A stretch of DNA of 64,000 nucleotides from Streptomyces sp. NBC_00448. GTDB lineage: Bacteria; Actinomycetota; Actinomycetes; Streptomycetales; Streptomycetaceae. A program made the position numbers and the translations under genes. The first letter of the stretch is position 1; every line of letters starts with the position of its first letter. The DNA lies in assembly GCF_036014115.1 (NCBI RefSeq), contig NZ_CP107913.1:5945501-6009500 (forward strand), given 5' to 3'. The notes under the pieces are model-generated. The model had not been told where the DNA came from, ran no database searches, and was given only the letters and a program-made list of their open reading frames with translations. Shown one piece after another: positions 1-8,389 of this stretch.

Positions 1-185
1 GCGCGCCCGAACTGGCCGTCGCCGTCACCGAGGCCGAGGCCGAACTCGGCACCACCGGACGGGTCCTGCTGCGCCCCTCGGGCACCGAACCCCTGGTGCG
101 GGTGATGGTCGAGGCTGCGGACATCGACCACGCGCGCACGGTGGCAGGGCGGCTGGCGGACCTGGTCAAGGCGACGCTGGGGTAG
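1..185 (+). CDS. glmM: Phosphoglucosamine mutase, C-terminal end (partial)
   Basis: Only the last 60 codons are present; the frame is open from base 3 to the TAG at 183-185. The fragment carries the RPSGTEP phosphate-binding loop that marks domain 4 of alpha-D-phosphohexomutases. It is followed by a typical short C-terminal helix. GlmM converts glucosamine-6-phosphate to glucosamine-1-phosphate for UDP-GlcNAc and peptidoglycan synthesis in the cytoplasm. The assignment to GlmM rather than another mutase rests on the loop and on the neighbourhood (nnr, alr, tsa genes), which matches the actinobacterial glmM locus. The 5' part lies outside the window. Confidence 0.85.
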   Translation, partial: APELAVAVTEAEAELGTTGRVLLRPSGTEPLVRVMVEAADIDHARTVAGRLADLVKATLG

Positions 186-230
186 TGCCCGGGCCCGGCG
201 GACGGGTACGGGTACGGGACCGGCGGAGGG

Positions 231-1205
231 TCAGCGCGGGGCCCGGCCCGGGCCGCGACGGGTGAACAGGCCCTTGGGATACCGCTGCACGTTGCTCGCC
301 CAGTACCACTTCTGGGCGAGCAGCGTCAGCGTGCCGGCCATCGCGATGCCCGCCAGGTTCAGCGCGAGCTGCACGGTGGAGCCCCAGACCTCGTGCCAGT
401 CGGTGTACGAGATGGCCAGCGCGGCGTTCGCGGCGGCCGGCACGGTGGTCACCGAGATCGCCACACCGACCAGCGCCCCGGACTTCGCCGACGTCAGCGA
501 CAGTATTCCGGCGATTCCGGCGAGGAAGGCCACCACGAAGGAGTCCGCGGTCGGCTGCCAGATGAACTGGGTGGCCGGGTGCGGGGCGGAGAACTTCGCG
601 TGGGTGAACAGGCCGACGGCGTTCAGGATCTCCGCGAAGGCGCCGGTGAGCAGTACCGCCAGCGGGAAGCCGACCAGCAGCGCCACCAGCGAACGCCGGG
701 CCAGCGCCGCGTCGCGCCGGACCAGCGACGTGCAGAACCCGGCCAGCGGGCCGAACTCCGGGCCGACCACCATCGCGCCGACGATCAGGATCGAGCTGTC
801 CAGCATCACGCCGTAGGCGGCGAGCATGGTCGCCACCGTGAGGAACGCCAGATAGGTGACGGTCAGCGAGGACTCCTCGTGGGTCTCCTCGACCAGGGAC
901 TCCCACAGCACGGCGTCGGCGCCCTCGCCCGGTGCCTCCTCCTCCGCCCGGTCGGCGCTCTTCGAGAGCGTCAACTCGACCGGCTCCACCGAGATCGAGC
1001 CGGCATCGGCGATGCCGAGCTCGCGCAGCGCCGCCAGCAGCGGATCGGCCGCCTCACGGGCCACCTCGCACGTCAGCAGGTCGCCGGGCGGGTCGAGCGC
1101 GGCACCGCGCAGCCGGGTCAGGTGGGTGGCGCCGACGGTGTTCCGTACCAGGTCGCAGACCTGCTCGGTGCGGTCGGACGGCACGATCAGCCGCAGATGA
1201 AGCAC
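231..1205 (-). CDS. DUF389 membrane protein
   Basis: This is a 324-residue protein of the DUF389 (TIGR00341-like) family, of unknown biochemical function. The N-terminal ~110 residues form a soluble domain (MLHLRLIVPSD start, then mixed alpha/beta sequence). It is followed by about six hydrophobic helices from residue ~115, including the family-typical MLDSSILIVGAMVVGPEFGPL stretch and a second Gly/Ala-rich repeat around TSAKSGALVGVAISVTT. The start is a GTG with a GGAG-type ribosome site about 12 bases upstream. It is convergent with glmM and lies downstream of coaA on the same strand, 99 bases away. Family membership is clear; no reaction can be assigned. Confidence 0.85.
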   Translation of the reverse strand: MLHLRLIVPSDRTEQVCDLVRNTVGATHLTRLRGAALDPPGDLLTCEVAREAADPLLAALRELGIADAGSISVEPVELTLSKSADRAEEEAPGEGADAVLWESLVEETHEESSLTVTYLAFLTVATMLAAYGVMLDSSILIVGAMVVGPEFGPLAGFCTSLVRRDAALARRSLVALLVGFPLAVLLTGAFAEILNAVGLFTHAKFSAPHPATQFIWQPTADSFVVAFLAGIAGILSLTSAKSGALVGVAISVTTVPAAANAALAISYTDWHEVWGSTVQLALNLAGIAMAGTLTLLAQKWYWASNVQRYPKGLFTRRGPGRAPR

Positions 1206-1304
1206 GGGTTGCTCTCCGTCGGGTAGCGCGGGGTGGGAGGGTCCGGGGGCGGGTCCTCCGGAATGGGGCGGGGCGGTTCTGGGCGGCTGCCGGGCGCCGG
1301 CCGG

Positions 1305-2306
1305 TCAGAGCTTGCGCAGCCTCAGCCGCTGGACCTTGTGCCCCTCGCCCTTGCGCAGCACCAGCGTGGCGCGGCTGCGGGTGGGAAGCACGTTCTCCTC
1401 CAGGTTCGGCTGGTTGATGGTCCGCCACATCAGCCGGGCGTAGTCCAGCGCCTCCTCCTCGGGCACCTGGGTGTACTTGCGGAAGTACGAGTCCGGGTTC
1501 TGGAAGGCGGTCGCGCGCAGCTTGCGGAAGCGGTCGAGGTACCACTGCTCGATGTCCCCGGTGCGCGCGTCGACGTACACGCTGAAGTCGAAGTGGTCGG
1601 CGAGGCCGATCCGGGTGCGGCCGTCCTTGCCGGGCAGCGTGGGCTGGAGGACGTTGAGCCCCTCGACGATCAGGATGTCCGGGCGGCGCACGGTCAACTG
1701 CTCGCCGGGCACGATGTCGTAGCTCAGGTGCGAGTAGACCGGCGCGGTGACCTCGGGGCGGCCGGACTTCACGTCCACGACGAAGCGGGTGAGCGCGCGG
1801 CGGTCGTAGGACTCGGGGAAGCCCTTGCGGGCCATCAGCCCGCGCCGCTCCAACTCGGCGTTGGGCAGCAGGAATCCGTCGGTGGTGACCAGCTCCACGC
1901 GGCGCGGGGGCCGCACGGCACCCCCGGCCGGGGCCTGGGGGAGGGCGAGCAGGGCGCGCAGCACCCGGGCGGTGGTGGACTTGCCGACCGCGACGCTGCC
2001 GGCCACCCCTATCACGAACGGGGTGCCGGGCTGCACGCCCGCCGGTCCGGCCGCCGCACCGAGGAAGGTGTTGAGCGCGCCGCGCAGCCCGCTGTGCGCG
2101 GCGATGTACAGGTTCAGCAGCCGGGACAGCGGCAGGTAGACGTCGACCACCTCCTCCAGGTCGACGACATCGCCGAGCCCGCGCAGCCGCTCCACCTCCT
2201 CGGCGGTGAGCGTCAGCGGCGTACGGTCGCGCAGCGCGCTCCACTGGGCGCGGGTCAGGTCGACGTAGGGACTCGTGGCGGCGGCGAGCGGCGGCGTGGT
2301 CGGCAC
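1305..2306 (-). CDS. coaA: Type I pantothenate kinase
   Basis: This 333-residue enzyme phosphorylates pantothenate with ATP, the first and usually rate-limiting step of coenzyme A synthesis. It is slightly longer than the usual ~310 residues. A Walker A loop GSVAVGKS lies at residues 103-110 after FVIGVA. Other type I hallmarks are the VTTDGFLLPN strand, the SYDRRAL helix, the HLSYDIVPGE motif and the C-terminal RTINQPNLEENVLPTRSRA segment. The gene starts with GTG and is divergent from acpS, so two enzymes of the CoA/4'-phosphopantetheine branch share one intergenic region. That is consistent with AcpS using CoA as substrate. No frameshift or unusual composition is visible. Confidence 0.96.
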   Translation of the reverse strand: MPTTPPLAAATSPYVDLTRAQWSALRDRTPLTLTAEEVERLRGLGDVVDLEEVVDVYLPLSRLLNLYIAAHSGLRGALNTFLGAAAGPAGVQPGTPFVIGVAGSVAVGKSTTARVLRALLALPQAPAGGAVRPPRRVELVTTDGFLLPNAELERRGLMARKGFPESYDRRALTRFVVDVKSGRPEVTAPVYSHLSYDIVPGEQLTVRRPDILIVEGLNVLQPTLPGKDGRTRIGLADHFDFSVYVDARTGDIEQWYLDRFRKLRATAFQNPDSYFRKYTQVPEEEALDYARLMWRTINQPNLEENVLPTRSRATLVLRKGEGHKVQRLRLRKL

Positions 2307-2398
2307 CGGGCCATTGTCCAGTGGCCGCGGGCCGGCGGTGCCGCGGGGGCGGGTGCGGACGGCGTTCGGGTCGCCCGCGGCGCCCTAAGCTGATCTCC

Positions 2399-2503
2399 AT
2401 GGACGGCAGCACGCGACAGGGCGGTCCGGTCGGGACGGCGCCCCGGACCGCATCCCGGACGGTCCCCGGTACGGTCCCCGGCACGGCAGCGGGCGCGGCG
2501 TGA
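2399..2503 (+). CDS. Possible 34-residue leader ORF overlapping acpS
   Basis: An ATG at 2399 opens a 34-codon frame rich in Thr, Pro, Gly and Arg. Its TGA (2501-2503) overlaps the acpS GTG start (2500-2502) in a GTGA arrangement. A TAAGCT hexamer at 2386-2391 sits seven bases before the ATG, the spacing expected of a -10 element giving a leaderless transcript; I see no good -35. The peptide contains PGTVPGT-type repeats and resembles nothing I recognise. It could be a translated leader coupled to acpS or only an accidental open frame in GC-rich DNA. Confidence 0.3.
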   Translation: MDGSTRQGGPVGTAPRTASRTVPGTVPGTAAGAA

Positions 2504-2868
2504 TCGTCGGCGTCGGCATCGACGTTGCCGAGATCCAGCGCTTCGAGGCGGCCCTGGCCCGCACCCCGGGCATGGCCGGACGCCTCTTCACCCCGGCCGA
2601 GTTGCTGCTGCCCTCCGGCGCCCCCCGCGGCTCCGCCTCGCTGGCGGCCCGCTTCGCCGCCAAGGAGGCCCTCGCCAAGGCGCTGGGCGCGCCCGCGGGC
2701 CTGCAGTGGCTCGACGCGGAGATCACCACGTCCCCGGCCGGCCAGCCGCACCTCGCCGTCCAGGGCACTGTCGCCGCCCGCGCCGCCGCCCTCGGCGTCC
2801 GCAACTGGCACGTCTCGCTCTCCCACGACGCGGGCATCGCCTCGGCCGTGGTCATCGCCGAGAGCTGA
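2500..2868 (+). CDS. acpS: Holo-[acyl-carrier-protein] synthase
   Basis: This 122-residue AcpS-type phosphopantetheinyl transferase moves 4'-phosphopantetheine from CoA onto the serine of acyl carrier proteins, activating fatty-acid and many polyketide synthases. The Mg-binding signature is intact: GIDVAEIQRF near the N-terminus (Asp8) and RFAAKEALAK (Glu56). The C-terminal WHVSLSHD block is also present. The length is normal for the family. The start is the GTG at 2500, because the family begins directly with the M-I-V-G-V-G-I-D strand. It is divergent from coaA and followed after a 115-base gap by the nnr fusion. Confidence 0.96.
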   Translation: MIVGVGIDVAEIQRFEAALARTPGMAGRLFTPAELLLPSGAPRGSASLAARFAAKEALAKALGAPAGLQWLDAEITTSPAGQPHLAVQGTVAARAAALGVRNWHVSLSHDAGIASAVVIAES

Positions 2869-2983
2869 AGCGCGACGGCTCGCGTCGGCCGGGCCGCGGG
2901 GCGGGCACTACGGGTCGGCTTGGCGTGGCAGGGAGTTCGGGGGCTCCGTAAGCTCGGGAGGGGCGCCGAGCGGAAGGTTGCTG

Positions 2984-4423
2984 ATGAGGTACGGGCACAG
3001 TGTGGAGACCGTGCGGCGGGGCGAGGCGGCGCTGATGGCGCGGGTGCCGGAGGGCGCGCTGATGCAGCGCGCGGCGGCCGGGCTGGCCACCGCGGGCGCG
3101 GACCTGCTGGGACGGGTCTACGGTGCGCGGGTGGCGGTGCTGGTGGGCAGCGGCGCGAACGGCGGGGACGCGCTGTTCGCGGCGGCGCGGCTGGTCCGCC
3201 GGGGCGCGGCGGCGACCGCGGTGCTGCTGAACCCGGAGCGGGCGTACGCCCAGGGGCTGGCGGCGTTCCGGGCGGCCGGGGGACGGGTGGTGACGGCGGA
3301 CGAGGGTGCGCGGGCCGTCGCGCGGGCGGACCTGGTGCTGGACGGCGTGACCGGTATCGGCGGCAAGGGCGGGCTGCGGCCCGACGCGGCCGACCTCGCG
3401 CGGGCCGCCCAGGACGCGCGGGCCGCGGTGCTCGCCGTGGATCTGCCCAGCGGGGTGGACGCCGACACCGGCGAGGTGCACGGCCCGGCGGTGCGCGCGG
3501 ACGCGACCGTCACGTTCGGCACCTACAAGCCCGGGCTGCTGATCGACCCGGCGGCGGGGTTCGCCGGGGCACTGCGGCTGGTGGACATCGGTCTGGACGG
3601 CGACCTCGGGGCGCCCGAGTTGGCGGCGCTCCAGCACGCCGACGTGGCCGCGCTGCTGCCGCGGCCGAGCGGGGAGAGCGACAAGTACCGGCGGGGCGTG
3701 GTCGGGGTGTCCGCCGGGTCGGAGCGGTACCCGGGCGCGGCGGTGCTCGCGGTGTCCGGGGCGCTGCGCGGCGGCGCGGGCGCGGTGCGGTACGCCGGGC
3801 CCGGCGGGGCGGCGGTGCTGGCCCGGCACCCGGAGACCCTGGTGTCGGCCGGATCGCCGCGCTCCGCGGGGCGGGTGCAGGCGTGGGTGGTCGGGCCCGG
3901 GCTCGGCGACACCGCGGACGCGCACACCGCGGTGGGCGACGCGCTGGCCGCGGACGTGCCGATCCTGGTCGACGCGGACGGGCTGCGGCTGCTGACCCCC
4001 GAGGCGGTCCGGCGGCGTACGGCGGCCACCGTGCTGACGCCGCACGCCGGGGAGGCGGCGGCGCTGCTCGGCTGGGCGCGCGAGGAGGTGGAGGGGCGGC
4101 GGCTGCACGCGGTGCGCGAGTTGGCCGCCCGGTTCGGGGCGACCGTGCTCCTCAAGGGCTCCACGACCCTGGTGGCCGACCCGGACCCGGCCCGCCCGGT
4201 GCGGGTCAACGCGACGGGCAGCGCGTGGCTGGCCACGGCCGGCAGCGGCGACGTGCTGTCCGGGCTGACCGGTTCGCTGCTCGCGGCCGGCCTCGCGGCT
4301 CAGGACGCCGCCTCGGTGGGCGCCTACCTGCACGGCCTGGCGGCCAGGCTGACCGAGGTCCCGCTGACCGCGCTCGACCTCGCCGACGCGCTGCCCCGCG
4401 CCTGGCGGAACGTGTCGGGCTAG
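2984..4423 (+). CDS. nnr: Bifunctional NAD(P)HX epimerase / ADP-dependent dehydratase
   Basis: This 479-residue fusion repairs hydrated NAD(P)H. Residues ~1-210 form a YjeF_N Rossmann epimerase (NnrE) with the VGSGANGGDAL loop and the LAVDLPSGVDADTG strand. Residues ~220-475 are a ribokinase-like dehydratase (NnrD) with LTPHAGEAA, LLKGSTTLV and the catalytic GSGDVL motif (Asp423). The ATG at 2984 is preceded by GGAAGG six bases upstream; an open frame extends further 5' but would be unrelated Arg/Pro-rich sequence. Its stop overlaps the stop of the convergent ECF sigma gene by three bases. The gene lies between glmM and alr, as I recall for nnr in mycobacteria. Confidence 0.94.
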   Translation: MRYGHSVETVRRGEAALMARVPEGALMQRAAAGLATAGADLLGRVYGARVAVLVGSGANGGDALFAAARLVRRGAAATAVLLNPERAYAQGLAAFRAAGGRVVTADEGARAVARADLVLDGVTGIGGKGGLRPDAADLARAAQDARAAVLAVDLPSGVDADTGEVHGPAVRADATVTFGTYKPGLLIDPAAGFAGALRLVDIGLDGDLGAPELAALQHADVAALLPRPSGESDKYRRGVVGVSAGSERYPGAAVLAVSGALRGGAGAVRYAGPGGAAVLARHPETLVSAGSPRSAGRVQAWVVGPGLGDTADAHTAVGDALAADVPILVDADGLRLLTPEAVRRRTAATVLTPHAGEAAALLGWAREEVEGRRLHAVRELAARFGATVLLKGSTTLVADPDPARPVRVNATGSAWLATAGSGDVLSGLTGSLLAAGLAAQDAASVGAYLHGLAARLTEVPLTALDLADALPRAWRNVSG

Positions 4424-5406
4424 GGCTTGCCGTCGCCGGGCCCGGGGGACCAGGTCGCGGCCGGGTCGCCCTGGTTGCCCGGTCCGCGCAGCCCGCTCAG
4501 CTTGTCGGGGTTGACCTGGAAGCGCAGCTCGCTGATCAGGCCGTCGGTGACTTCGAACGTCAGCGCGCCGACGGGGTGGCCGCCGAGGGTGAACAGCACG
4601 CCGGGCTGCCCGTTGATGCCGGCCGCCCGTACGACGACGTCGGCCAGCTCCGGCTTGGCGAGCACCCCCAGCATCCAGCGGGCGACGCGGTCGGGCCTGC
4701 GCAGCGGCCTGGTCGCCGCGGTGACCTTTCCGCCGCCGTCGGACCAGGAGGTCACGTCGGGGGCGAGCAGTTCCATCAGCGCGTTGACGTCGCCGCCGGA
4801 GCTGGCGGCGAGGAACCGTTCGGTCAGTTCGCGCCGCGCCGCCTGGTCGACGTCGTCGGTGCCGTAGCGGGGCCGGCCGGCCTGGACGTGGTTCCTGGCG
4901 CGGTGCGCGGTCTGCCGTACGGCCGGCTCCGTACGGTCCAGGAACCCGGCGATCTCGCCGTAGCCGTAGCCGAAGACGTCGTGCAGCACGAACACCGCCC
5001 GCTCCAGCGGGCTCAGCGACTCCAGGACCACCAGCATCGCCATCGACACCGAGTCCGCGCGTTCGGCGTGCTCGGCCGCGTCCGGGCTCGCGAGGCCGGT
5101 CAGGAGCGGCTCCGGCAGCCACGGTCCGACGTACGTCTCCCGGGTGGCACGCGCCGACGTCAGGCGGTTGAGGCACAGGTTCGTGACGGTGCGCACCAGA
5201 TACGCCGTCGGGCGTTCCACCCTCGTACGATCCACGGCCGCCCACTTCAGCCAGGCGTCCTGCAGCACATCCTCCGCGTCCGCCACGCTCCCGAGCATCC
5301 GGTACGCCGTCGAGAAGAGCAGCGCCCGGTCCCGGGTAAACGGCTCCACCGCCGCCCCCCCGGCCACCTCGCCCTCCCCCAGCTCCCCCTCAAAAAACCC
5401 GCGCAT
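4420..5406 (-). CDS. ECF sigma factor, SigJ/ECF41-like with C-terminal SnoaL-like domain
   Basis: This is a 328-residue sigma-70 family protein. Region 2 (residues ~25-95) includes LLFSTAYRMLGSVADAEDVLQD, which is typical of SigJ/ECF41 sigma factors. Region 4 (residues ~125-175) includes LSPLERAVFVLHDVFGYGYGEIA. The rest (~190-300) is a SnoaL/NTF2-like domain that in this class tunes sigma activity in place of a separate anti-sigma factor. No carboxymuconolactone decarboxylase or similar partner lies next to it here, unlike many ECF41 loci. It is convergent with nnr, the two stop codons overlapping. The N-terminal ~20 residues are Gly/Glu-rich, so the true start may be slightly further in. 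Target genes are unknown. Confidence 0.88.
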   Translation of the reverse strand: MRGFFEGELGEGEVAGGAAVEPFTRDRALLFSTAYRMLGSVADAEDVLQDAWLKWAAVDRTRVERPTAYLVRTVTNLCLNRLTSARATRETYVGPWLPEPLLTGLASPDAAEHAERADSVSMAMLVVLESLSPLERAVFVLHDVFGYGYGEIAGFLDRTEPAVRQTAHRARNHVQAGRPRYGTDDVDQAARRELTERFLAASSGGDVNALMELLAPDVTSWSDGGGKVTAATRPLRRPDRVARWMLGVLAKPELADVVVRAAGINGQPGVLFTLGGHPVGALTFEVTDGLISELRFQVNPDKLSGLRGPGNQGDPAATWSPGPGDGKP

Positions 5407-5430
5407 GCGCCCACGCTATCCCGACCCGTG

Positions 5431-5700
5431 AGCCGCACATTTTCAGGGGCGCGGGGAACTGCGCGACCAGCCGTCCGCCGGTGGGTGCTCAGCGGCGAAG
5501 CCGGAACCGTTGCGGCGGGTGGCTGGGGCAAGCCCGGGCGAGCCGCACATTTTCAGGGGCGCGGGGAACTGCGCGCGCAACACACCACCGGCCGGTGGTC
5601 GGCGGCGAAGCCGGAACCGTCGCGGCGGGGCGCCGTCACCCGTACCCGCGGCCGGAACCGTCGCGGCGGGGAGCCGTCACCCGTACCCGCGGCGGGAGCC
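5431..5700. repeat. Tandem GC-rich intergenic repeats upstream of alr
   Basis: A 35-base sequence beginning agccgcacattttcag and ending ggggaactgcgcg is repeated without mismatch at 5431-5465 and 5541-5575 (period 110). Related units follow: gccggaaccgt-(t/c)-gcggcggg at about 5500, 5610 and 5650, and cgtcacccgtacccgcgg at about 5634 and 5675. The core caggggcgcggggaactgcgcg also occurs near 18.7 kb and 25.8 kb. This fills the 414-base gap between the sigma gene and alr, where I see no coding frame with gene-like features. Confidence 0.85.
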
Positions 5701-5820
5701 GAACCGCGGGGGCCGGGCCTGCGACACTTGCACGTGCGCAACGCGCAAAACCGCACCCGGACCGCCGCCCGACAAGAAGATTCCGCACCGCACCCACGAG
5801 TCACCGCAAGGACCACCGCC

Positions 5821-6978
5821 ATGGACACCGACTCCGCCGTCGCCCCCGCGCTTCGCGCCACCGCACGGATCGACCTCGCCGCGCTCCGCTCGAACGTGAC
5901 CGCGCTGCGCGCGCACGCGCCCGGCGCGGCGTTCATGGCCGTGGTGAAGGCGGACGCGTACGGCCACGGCATGGTGGCGTGCGCGCGGGCCGCGCAGCAG
6001 GCCGGCGCGGAGTGGCTCGGCGCGGCCACCCCGCAGGAGGCCCTCGCGTTGCGGGCGGCCGGCCTCGGCGGCAGGGTGCTGTGCTGGCTGTGGACCCCCG
6101 GAGGGCCCTGGCAGGAGTGCGTGGAGGCGGACATCGACGTGACGGTCAGCGCCCGTTGGGCGCTGGACGAGGTGGTCGCGGCGGCCCGCGCGGCGCACCG
6201 CACCGCACGGGTCCAGCTCAAGATCGACGCGGGCCTGGGCCGTAACGGCGCGCAGCCCGCCGACTGGCCGGACCTGACCCGCGCGGCGCGCGCCGCCGAA
6301 CGGGCCGGCGCGATCCGCGTCACCGGCGTGTGGTCCCACTTCTCGTGCGCCGACGAGCCCGACCACCCCTCGATCGCGCGCGAACTCGACGTGTTCCGTA
6401 CCGCCCTCGCGCAGGCCGCGGAGGCCGGGCTCGACCCGGAGGTGCGGCACCTGGCGAACTCGCCCGGCACGCTCACCCTCCCCGAGGCCCACTTCGACCT
6501 GGTGCGGCCGGGCGTGGCGATGTACGGCATCTCGCCGGTGCCGCAGATCGGCGGCCCCGCGGACTTCGGGCTGCGCCCCGTGATGACGCTCGCGGCCCGG
6601 CTCGCCTCGGTCAAGCGCGTCCCCGGCAACCACGGCGTGAGCTACGGCCATATGTACGTCACCCCGGGTGAGACCACGCTTGCCCTGGTCCCGCTGGGGT
6701 ATGGAGACGGTGTACCGCGGCATGCGTCGGGCAGCGGCCCGGTGCTGGTGGCCGGCAAGTGGCGGACGGTGGCGGGACGGGTGGCGATGGACCAGTTCGT
6801 GGTGGACCTCGGCGGCGACACCGCGGCGCCGGGCGACGAGGCGGTGCTCTTCGGTCCGGGCGACGCGGGCGAGCCCACCGCCGAGGACTGGGCGCGCGCC
6901 TGCGGCACCATCGCGTACGAGATCGTCACCCGTATCGGCCCGCGGGTGCCGCGCGTGTACGTGGGCGAGGTGGCATGA
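5821..6978 (+). CDS. alr: Alanine racemase
   Basis: This 385-residue PLP enzyme interconverts L- and D-alanine for peptidoglycan precursors. The PLP lysine is Lys43 in the signature VVKADAYGHG. The second-half catalytic tyrosine sits in GVSYGHMY, with the substrate-pocket GYGDGVPR motif and the C-terminal DLGG block. The ATG at 5821 gives the standard N-terminus (ATARIDLAALRSNV); the open frame runs thousands of bases further upstream but only through repeat DNA and the antisense of the sigma gene. It is followed by the hydrolase and tsaE on the same strand, probably one transcription unit. No abnormality is visible. Confidence 0.96.
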   Translation: MDTDSAVAPALRATARIDLAALRSNVTALRAHAPGAAFMAVVKADAYGHGMVACARAAQQAGAEWLGAATPQEALALRAAGLGGRVLCWLWTPGGPWQECVEADIDVTVSARWALDEVVAAARAAHRTARVQLKIDAGLGRNGAQPADWPDLTRAARAAERAGAIRVTGVWSHFSCADEPDHPSIARELDVFRTALAQAAEAGLDPEVRHLANSPGTLTLPEAHFDLVRPGVAMYGISPVPQIGGPADFGLRPVMTLAARLASVKRVPGNHGVSYGHMYVTPGETTLALVPLGYGDGVPRHASGSGPVLVAGKWRTVAGRVAMDQFVVDLGGDTAAPGDEAVLFGPGDAGEPTAEDWARACGTIAYEIVTRIGPRVPRVYVGEVA

Positions 6979-7109
6979 GCGGCCGGGCCCAGGGGGCGCG
7001 GTCGGCGGGCTTCCGCGCGCCGGCGTGCATCGATCGGGTTCAGTGCGCCCCCACGTCCCGCCGGCCCGGCCGGAGCGCCGCCTCCGCACCGACGGGGAGT
7101 GGCTGACCG

Positions 7110-8378
7110 ATGGCGGAGGGAGCGGGGATGAAGTGGGAGCGGGCCGGGCTGGTCGGCGCCGCGATCGGCGTGGTGGCGGCCGGCGCGGCCGCGGGCGTGG
7201 CGATCGAACGGGCCACCGTCGGCCGCGGGATGCGCCGCCGCGCGCAGCTCGCGCTCGATGCCGCGGGCCCGTACGGCAGCCTGCGCGGCACCCCTGGCGT
7301 CGCGGTGGCCGAGGACGGCACCGAGCTGTACTACGAGGTGGACGAGCCGCCGCCCGCACCGGAGCCGGAGAGCCCGCCGCCACCCGCCAGGGCCGCCCGT
7401 CCCGCCAATCGCGGCTGGCTGCGTGCCCGCCGCACCGAGTCCGACGCCGAGTCCGGGGCCGGTCCGGAGGCCGAAGGGGCGCCGCAACCGCCGGTCACCG
7501 TGGTCTTCTCGCACGGGTACTGCCTCAACCAGGACTCCTGGCACTTCCAGCGGGCGCTGCTGCGCGGCGCGGTGCGGGCGGTGTACTGGGATCAGCGCAG
7601 CCACGGCCGCAGCGAGCGCGGCCGGGACCAGCTCGCGGGCGAGCCGGCCACCATCGACGAGCTGGGCCGCGACCTGAAGGCGGTGCTCGACGCGGCGGTG
7701 CCGCAGGGCCCGGTGGTGCTGGTCGGGCACTCCATGGGCGGGATGACGGTGATGGCCTTCGCGGACCAGTTCCCGGAGTACGTCCGCGAGCGCGTCGCCG
7801 GAGTCGCGCTGATCTCCACCTCGGCGGGCAAGCTCGCCGCGGTGCCGCTGGGTCTTCCCGCGGTCGGCGCGCGGGCGTTCCGGGCGCTCGCGCCCGGCAT
7901 GCTGCGGGTGATGGGCCGCCAGGCGGAGCTGGTGGAGCGCGGCCGGCGGGCCACCGCCGAGCTGTTCGCCGGCGTCATCAAGCGCTACAGCTTCGGCTCC
8001 AGCGACGTCGATCCGGGCGTGGCCCGCTTCGCCGAGCGGCTGATCGAGGGCACCCCGATCGACGTGGTGGCCGAGTTCTACCCGGCGTTCACCGAGCACG
8101 AGAAGAGCGACAAGCTCGCCGCGCTCGCCGGCCCGCCCGCGCTGGTGCTGGCCGGCGACAAGGATCTGCTGACGCCGAGCGCGCACAGCGCGGACATCGC
8201 CGAGAAGCTGCCCGGCGCCGAGTTGGTGGTGGTGCCGGGCGCCGGTCACCTCGCGCTGCTGGAGCAGCCCGAGGTGGTGGGGGCCGCGCTGGCGGGGCTG
8301 ATCGCGAAGGCCGCGGACGGCGTGCGCGCCCCCGTACCGCAGCGGCTGCGCGACCTGACGGCCACCATCGACGCGTAG
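7110..8378 (+). CDS. Membrane-anchored alpha/beta hydrolase
   Basis: This 422-residue protein has one N-terminal hydrophobic segment (residues ~10-35, GLVGAAIGVVAAGAAAGVA). A Pro/Glu-rich linker follows at ~80-125. The C-terminal alpha/beta-hydrolase fold carries oxyanion HGY near residue 135, nucleophile Ser208 in GHSMGG, an acid in LAGDKDLLTP and a histidine in PGAGHLALLEQP. The substrate is unknown. It sits between alr and tsaE, 11 bases before tsaE, so it is probably co-transcribed with them. A second in-frame ATG at 7128 (MKWERAGL) is an equally good start. Fold and catalytic triad are seen directly; any role in envelope or lipid metabolism is only a guess. Confidence 0.88.
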   Translation: MAEGAGMKWERAGLVGAAIGVVAAGAAAGVAIERATVGRGMRRRAQLALDAAGPYGSLRGTPGVAVAEDGTELYYEVDEPPPAPEPESPPPPARAARPANRGWLRARRTESDAESGAGPEAEGAPQPPVTVVFSHGYCLNQDSWHFQRALLRGAVRAVYWDQRSHGRSERGRDQLAGEPATIDELGRDLKAVLDAAVPQGPVVLVGHSMGGMTVMAFADQFPEYVRERVAGVALISTSAGKLAAVPLGLPAVGARAFRALAPGMLRVMGRQAELVERGRRATAELFAGVIKRYSFGSSDVDPGVARFAERLIEGTPIDVVAEFYPAFTEHEKSDKLAALAGPPALVLAGDKDLLTPSAHSADIAEKLPGAELVVVPGAGHLALLEQPEVVGAALAGLIAKAADGVRAPVPQRLRDLTATIDA

Positions 8379-8389
8379 CATTCGCCTTC

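Noticed and set aside
2920..5820. Long upstream extension of the alr frame
   Set aside because: Runs through nnr (another frame), antisense to the sigma gene and the repeat array; alr-like sequence begins only at 5821.
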